64,000 bases of DNA from Treponema putidum (GTDB taxonomy: Bacteria; Spirochaetota; Spirochaetia; Treponematales; Treponemataceae): assembly GCF_000755145.1 (NCBI RefSeq), contig NZ_CP009228.1, positions 1,535,694 through 1,599,693 on the forward strand, in the 5' to 3' direction. Below, one piece after another: positions 61,131 through 64,000 of the stretch (within the stretch, counting starts at the first letter, position 1; each line of letters begins with the position of its first letter). Below the pieces are notes generated by a model. It ran no database searches, was not told where the DNA came from, and saw nothing but the letters and a program-made list of their open reading frames with translations. The position numbers and the translations under genes were made by a program.

Positions 61131-61697
61131 AGCTTCTATCTCCCTTGTAAATTCATTTTTTACTTTTCCGGTTTTAATATATTCTAAAAATTCCTTTAGT
61201 TCTTTGTCCTCAGTGTTATTAAAGGCCTCTGCATTTATTATAACCTTTAGAGTGCCGTCTTGTAAAGGGGTATTTTTGTCCTCTATACAAAGGTTTTCAA
61301 AGGTATAAATAGGCCTATTTTTGCCTATAACATCAAACAAGCAGATAAAAATTATAATGCTGTCATTTAAGTTATTATAGGAATTACCTTTGTCCAAAAA
61401 CGAGATATCTATGGCAGCTTGGTAAAACCGCATACGCTTCGGGATATTGCGTTCATTGCTTACCTGCATTTCTATATCATAAAGTTTACCATCTTCTGCC
61501 TGCACCAAAACATCAAACCGTACGGACTTTGCCTGTTCATAGGTACTAATATTATGTTGTACCGAGATATAGGTAATTTTTCCTATTGTATCTGATAATA
61601 TCATTTCAATAAGCCCTTTGCATAAATCTTCATTTTGCATGATTTTACAAAACATAAAATCATCCGTAAATGTTAAATCTTCAAATTTTTTTAGCAT
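60933..61697 (-). CDS. Rpn-family PD-(D/E)XK nuclease, copy R5
   Basis: 254 residues of a second Rpn subgroup (PDDEXK_2). N-terminus KFEDLTFTDDFMFCKIMQ; nuclease motif VRFDVLVQAEDGKLYDIEMQ (D...ExQ) and RMRFYQAAID. The C-terminal helix-turn-helix-like end (YPVPEILLMTGLTESEIEKL) is shared in pattern with R1-R4. I start at ATG 61697, 6 bases after GGGAGA; the open frame extends 39 codons further through repeat sequence. Divergent from R6. Internal start at 61130. Confidence 0.88.
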   Translation of the reverse strand: MLKKFEDLTFTDDFMFCKIMQNEDLCKGLIEMILSDTIGKITYISVQHNISTYEQAKSVRFDVLVQAEDGKLYDIEMQVSNERNIPKRMRFYQAAIDISFLDKGNSYNNLNDSIIIFICLFDVIGKNRPIYTFENLCIEDKNTPLQDGTLKVIINAEAFNNTEDKELKEFLEYIKTGKVKNEFTREIEAMIQKVKQNEQARQEYRLMSTFEMDARDKGAYDNKRETAKLMKKRGYPVPEILLMTGLTESEIEKL

Positions 61698-61788
61698 TTG
61701 CTTTCTCCCATTATATTTATAGGGTATATTTGAAAAAAAGAGTAAGTTAGAAAAAGATTTTTGTAATCGAAGCAGTTTAAAAAAATTC

Positions 61789-61839
61789 CTTTGTGAAGTT
61801 GAGCGTGAGCTCAACGCTTTGCGTCCCTTGCGGTTAAAT
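61789..61839 (+). repeat. MITE-like repeat half between R5 and R6
   Basis: TTTGTGAAGTTGAGCGTGAG with continuation CTTTGCGTCCCTTGCGGTTA matches the right half of the elements at 55637-55860, in the same orientation. Confidence 0.6.
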
Positions 61840-61962
61840 AATCAATAAAATTTAATTCTTTTTAAAAAAATTTTTGCTATTAACTTCAAATAATCTCTAT
61901 AATAATTATGAAAGGGGGAAGTTTTTTCTTCTTTTAAAAAAAATTATTTAGAGAGATTAAAT

Positions 61963-62841
61963 ATGAAAAAACTTTTTAAAATCACCCTCCAAAACGACTA
62001 CGCATTTAAACGTGTTTTTGGTACTGAGGAGAACAAGGACGTATTACAGGACTTGCTGGAATGTATCTTAGACATTCCGTCTGAAACAATTACAGGCTTG
62101 GAGCTCTTAGATAAGGAGTTTTATAAGGAGATTTTAACTGAAAAATTAGGTATTTTAGATATCAAGCTAAGATTAAAAGACGGAACTTTTGTAGATATTG
62201 AAATTCAAAATGTATGGCATCGTGATTTTGATGCAAGAACTTTGTATTATTGGTCCAAGATGTACAATGAAGGAATAAAACAAGGTCAAGACTATACAAA
62301 TCTCCCAAAATGTATTACAATAAATTTGATAGGAAAAGGCTTTAATAAAAATAAGCGGTTGCACAATAAGTATCTTGTTCTTGAACAAGATACAAAAGAG
62401 CCTTTAGCTTCAAAACTTGAGATTCATATATTAAACCTTGAGAAAGCAAAAGTGTTAGAAGGTTCTCAATTTAGAGATAACAAAATGAAACGCTTATTAA
62501 ACTGGCTGAAATTTATAGAAACCGACAATTCGGAGGTAAGAAAAATGTTAGAACAAGAATCACCGATGATGAGAAAGGCAAATACCGCTATTTCTGTAAT
62601 GGAAATGAGTCCTAGAGATAAATGGCTTTATGATTCCCGTATGAAATATGAACACGACAGGGCATCATGTATAAATGAAGGGTATCAACAGGGCATTGAA
62701 CAGGGAATTGAACAAGGCATATCTCAAGGTGCTTACCAAAACAAACTTGAAACGGCCAAATTATTAAAGCAGTTAGGGGATTCAATCCAAAAAATTATAC
62801 AAGTTACAGGTCTCAGCAAAGAAGATATACAAAAACTCTGA
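61963..62841 (+). CDS. Rpn-family PD-(D/E)XK nuclease, copy R6
   Basis: 292 residues. N-terminus FKITLQNDYAFKRVFGTEEN, nuclease motif LDIKLRLKDGTFVDIEIQ followed by RTLYYWSKMYNEGI. The C-terminal module has GYQQGIEQGIEQGISQG repeats and the ending IIQVTGLSKEDIQKL. ATG is preceded by AGAGAG. Closest to a different Rpn subgroup from R5. Internal start at 62545. Confidence 0.9.
   Translation: MKKLFKITLQNDYAFKRVFGTEENKDVLQDLLECILDIPSETITGLELLDKEFYKEILTEKLGILDIKLRLKDGTFVDIEIQNVWHRDFDARTLYYWSKMYNEGIKQGQDYTNLPKCITINLIGKGFNKNKRLHNKYLVLEQDTKEPLASKLEIHILNLEKAKVLEGSQFRDNKMKRLLNWLKFIETDNSEVRKMLEQESPMMRKANTAISVMEMSPRDKWLYDSRMKYEHDRASCINEGYQQGIEQGIEQGISQGAYQNKLETAKLLKQLGDSIQKIIQVTGLSKEDIQKL
62545..62841 (+). 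CDS. Internal C-terminal Rpn small protein (copy R6)
   Basis: ATG 62545 with GGAGG (62532-62536) 8 bases upstream, in frame within R6. It gives a 98-residue product beginning MLEQESPMMRKANTAIS. The wording differs completely from R1-R4 at this point, yet the site and spacing are kept. Confidence 0.55.
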   Translation: MLEQESPMMRKANTAISVMEMSPRDKWLYDSRMKYEHDRASCINEGYQQGIEQGIEQGISQGAYQNKLETAKLLKQLGDSIQKIIQVTGLSKEDIQKL

Positions 62842-62881
62842 TTAGCGGGTAGAAAAATTTAATAATTTTTTTAAATTTTAC

Positions 62882-62910
62882 TTGGTATTTTAAATTTTTT
62901 GATGTATAAT
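62882..62910 (+). promoter_or_regulatory. Sigma-70-type promoter of the terminal lipoprotein gene
   Basis: TTGGTA (62882-62887), 17-base spacer, TATAAT (62905-62910). About 150 bases of leader follow before the ATG at 63070. Confidence 0.65.
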
Positions 62911-62916
62911 GATAGA

Positions 62917-63069
62917 ACGAAGTACAAATGTAGAAGTATAAAGTGTGAATGACCAGATGCAAAACGCCGTTCGATATTCCTCATTTCTAGTTTTCTCGAA
63001 ACGGCTGAAATTCATCAATCCTAGAAAATTGATATTTTCTGCGGTTGATGAATTTATATGGAGGTTTTT
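62917..63069 (+). promoter_or_regulatory. Structured 5' leader with two hairpins and complementary loops
   Basis: Hairpin 1: GCCGTTCGA (62966-62974) with TCGAAACGGC (62996-63005), one bulge. Hairpin 2: ATTCATCAA (63010-63018) with TTGATGAAT (63045-63053), whose 3' arm ends 5 bases before the GGAGG. Loop 1 contains TTTCTAG (62984-62990) and loop 2 contains CTAGAAA (63021-63027), fully complementary. It does not match any riboswitch class I know. Confidence 0.6.
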
Positions 63070-64000
63070 ATGAAAAAGATGTTTTTTGTTTTGATGATAC
63101 TTGTTTTGACGGTATCATCCTGTAATTTATTTTTAAATGAAGAATACGGCGAGCTTATTTTGAGCTTTGATGGAACACTTCCCGATGGAGCCAGAGCCTT
63201 GGATTCCAACGGACTTCCAGTTCTTTCATCTTCACGTATGAAAATCAATATAATCAAAGAGAACGGCTATACTGTAACGAGGGAGCTAAGTGCCGAAGAA
63301 CCTAAATCTCTGGTTGAGCTGGTTCCTGTCGGTGAAACGATAGAGATAATAGTTACGGCGATTAACCCATCCGGTCAATGGTCGGGAAGGACTTTTCACA
63401 CCGTAGCCTCAGGCCAAAATCAAGTAACCGTCCTATTAAACAAAAACGTTTCCGGCTTAAACAACCTTTTGTTTACGCAGACCGTAGAGGGGCAGCACGA
63501 CTACAACTTAACCCTCTACATGGGCGGAAAAGAAATTAATGCTCCCAAATCGGAAAACCCGTACAGCTTTGCTCGTGACAGTAAGGGACGGCTGTATGTC
63601 AGATATAGAGACGGAGATACCCATCTTGTCCGTTATACGAGTGAGGGTGAACTTGATGTCCATCCGGCAACAACGACGATCAAATTTCTCGCAAACGATT
63701 ATACAACGGGGAAAATGTACGGGATGGGTGTAGGCTTAAATGAAATAAATGAGAACGATTTGACGCATCCAACTACTATTACAGGTTTCTCCACTGTTAA
63801 TAATTTCTTTGCCGTAGATAACGGCAGAGTTGCATGGCTGCATGTAAGCAGCGGAAATAACATAATAAATGCCGCAAGTTTGACCGGGGCATCTCATTCA
63901 GACATTCTGATTAGTTCTCATATTGATATTCACCATTGCAAGCCATCAGAAGTAAAAGATATTTTTATCCGCGGCGATTATGTATATGTGCTTTTTAATA
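63070..64000 (+). CDS. Hypothetical surface lipoprotein (3' partial)
   Basis: Open from ATG 63070 (GGAGG 6 bases upstream) to the end of the window, at least 310 residues. It begins with a lipoprotein signal: MKKMFFVLMILVLTVSSC, lipobox VSSC. The mature part starts with a short Ig-like or carboxypeptidase-regulatory-like region (GELILSFDGTLPDGARALDS, SLVELVPVGETIEIIV). Repeated strands with SKGRLYVRYRDG and DIFIRGDYVYVL follow, which resemble beta-propeller blades. Function is unknown; similar treponemal lipoproteins are surface-exposed. No stop is seen before 64000. Confidence 0.75.
   Translation, partial: MKKMFFVLMILVLTVSSCNLFLNEEYGELILSFDGTLPDGARALDSNGLPVLSSSRMKINIIKENGYTVTRELSAEEPKSLVELVPVGETIEIIVTAINPSGQWSGRTFHTVASGQNQVTVLLNKNVSGLNNLLFTQTVEGQHDYNLTLYMGGKEINAPKSENPYSFARDSKGRLYVRYRDGDTHLVRYTSEGELDVHPATTTIKFLANDYTTGKMYGMGVGLNEINENDLTHPTTITGFSTVNNFFAVDNGRVAWLHVSSGNNIINAASLTGASHSDILISSHIDIHHCKPSEVKDIFIRGDYVYVLFN

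Noticed and set aside
1-64000. tRNA and rRNA genes
   Set aside because: No TPsiC-arm words in a cloverleaf context or rRNA signatures were found by eye; a covariance scan would be needed to exclude them fully.

Overview
The window looks like chromosome of a host-associated treponeme. Treponema denticola or a very close relative fits best: low G+C, spirochaete-type DUF2225 and HU-Ig proteins, a class II PurE of the kind characterised from T. denticola, a long-form urocanate hydratase, BspA-like leucine-rich repeats, and a selenium pathway (selA plus a UGA-containing gene). Species assignment is from memory of these families, not from a search.

Layout. 1-14 kb is housekeeping: a partial cysteine-desulfurase-like gene, the yajC-secD-secF operon (minus strand), ssb, an SDR dehydrogenase, purC-purE, then a barrel outer-membrane protein, mtnK and mnmA, an S41-protease-like lipoprotein, and pdxK. 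14.2-17.6 kb is an ABC-2 exporter operon behind a multi-hairpin leader. 17.6-21.3 kb (minus) holds a small selenoprotein gene with an in-frame UGA that ordinary ORF calling misses, a lipoprotein and hutU. 21.8-29.5 kb (minus) has a radical SAM protein, a truncated ABC exporter, a histidine phosphatase, uvrC, an AAA/PD-(D/E)XK protein and selA. 29.6-34.9 kb (plus) has a flavin reductase, a TolC / membrane-fusion / MacB-permease set without an ATPase, and epmA. 36.2-48.5 kb holds envelope genes (LysM, lytic transglycosylase), an ATPase-HDOD regulator, a sirtuin, a PrsW-like protease, truA, DUF2225, a sigma-like unknown behind a sigma-54-type promoter, rdgB and a chemotaxis receptor. 48.6-52.4 kb has membrane unknowns, a BspA-like lipoprotein and an HU-Ig protein. 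56-61 kb has an ABC exporter, a broken esterase, a U32 peptidase and cutC. The window ends inside a lipoprotein gene behind a structured leader.

The accessory content is six Rpn-family (PD-(D/E)XK 'recombination-promoting nuclease') loci at 35.1, 53.2, 53.6, 54.6, 60.9 and 62.0 kb, with MITE-like repeats around them. The most striking pattern is that every one has a Shine-Dalgarno sequence 8-9 bases before an ATG at the start of its C-terminal repeat domain, so each could make a separate 65-98-residue C-terminal protein. In one locus the nuclease half is frameshifted and in another it is absent, yet the small C-terminal reading frame is intact in both. This matches the intragenic antitoxin arrangement described for E. 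coli Rpn proteins.

Other notable signals are a family of tandem-hairpin leaders directly before unrelated genes, with base-pair covariation; a 23-bp-period array of small palindromes; a five-hairpin cluster in a long leader; a kissing-loop-like 5' UTR; and three genes broken at 8-base homopolymers. The last could be real, slippage-restored, or sequencing error.
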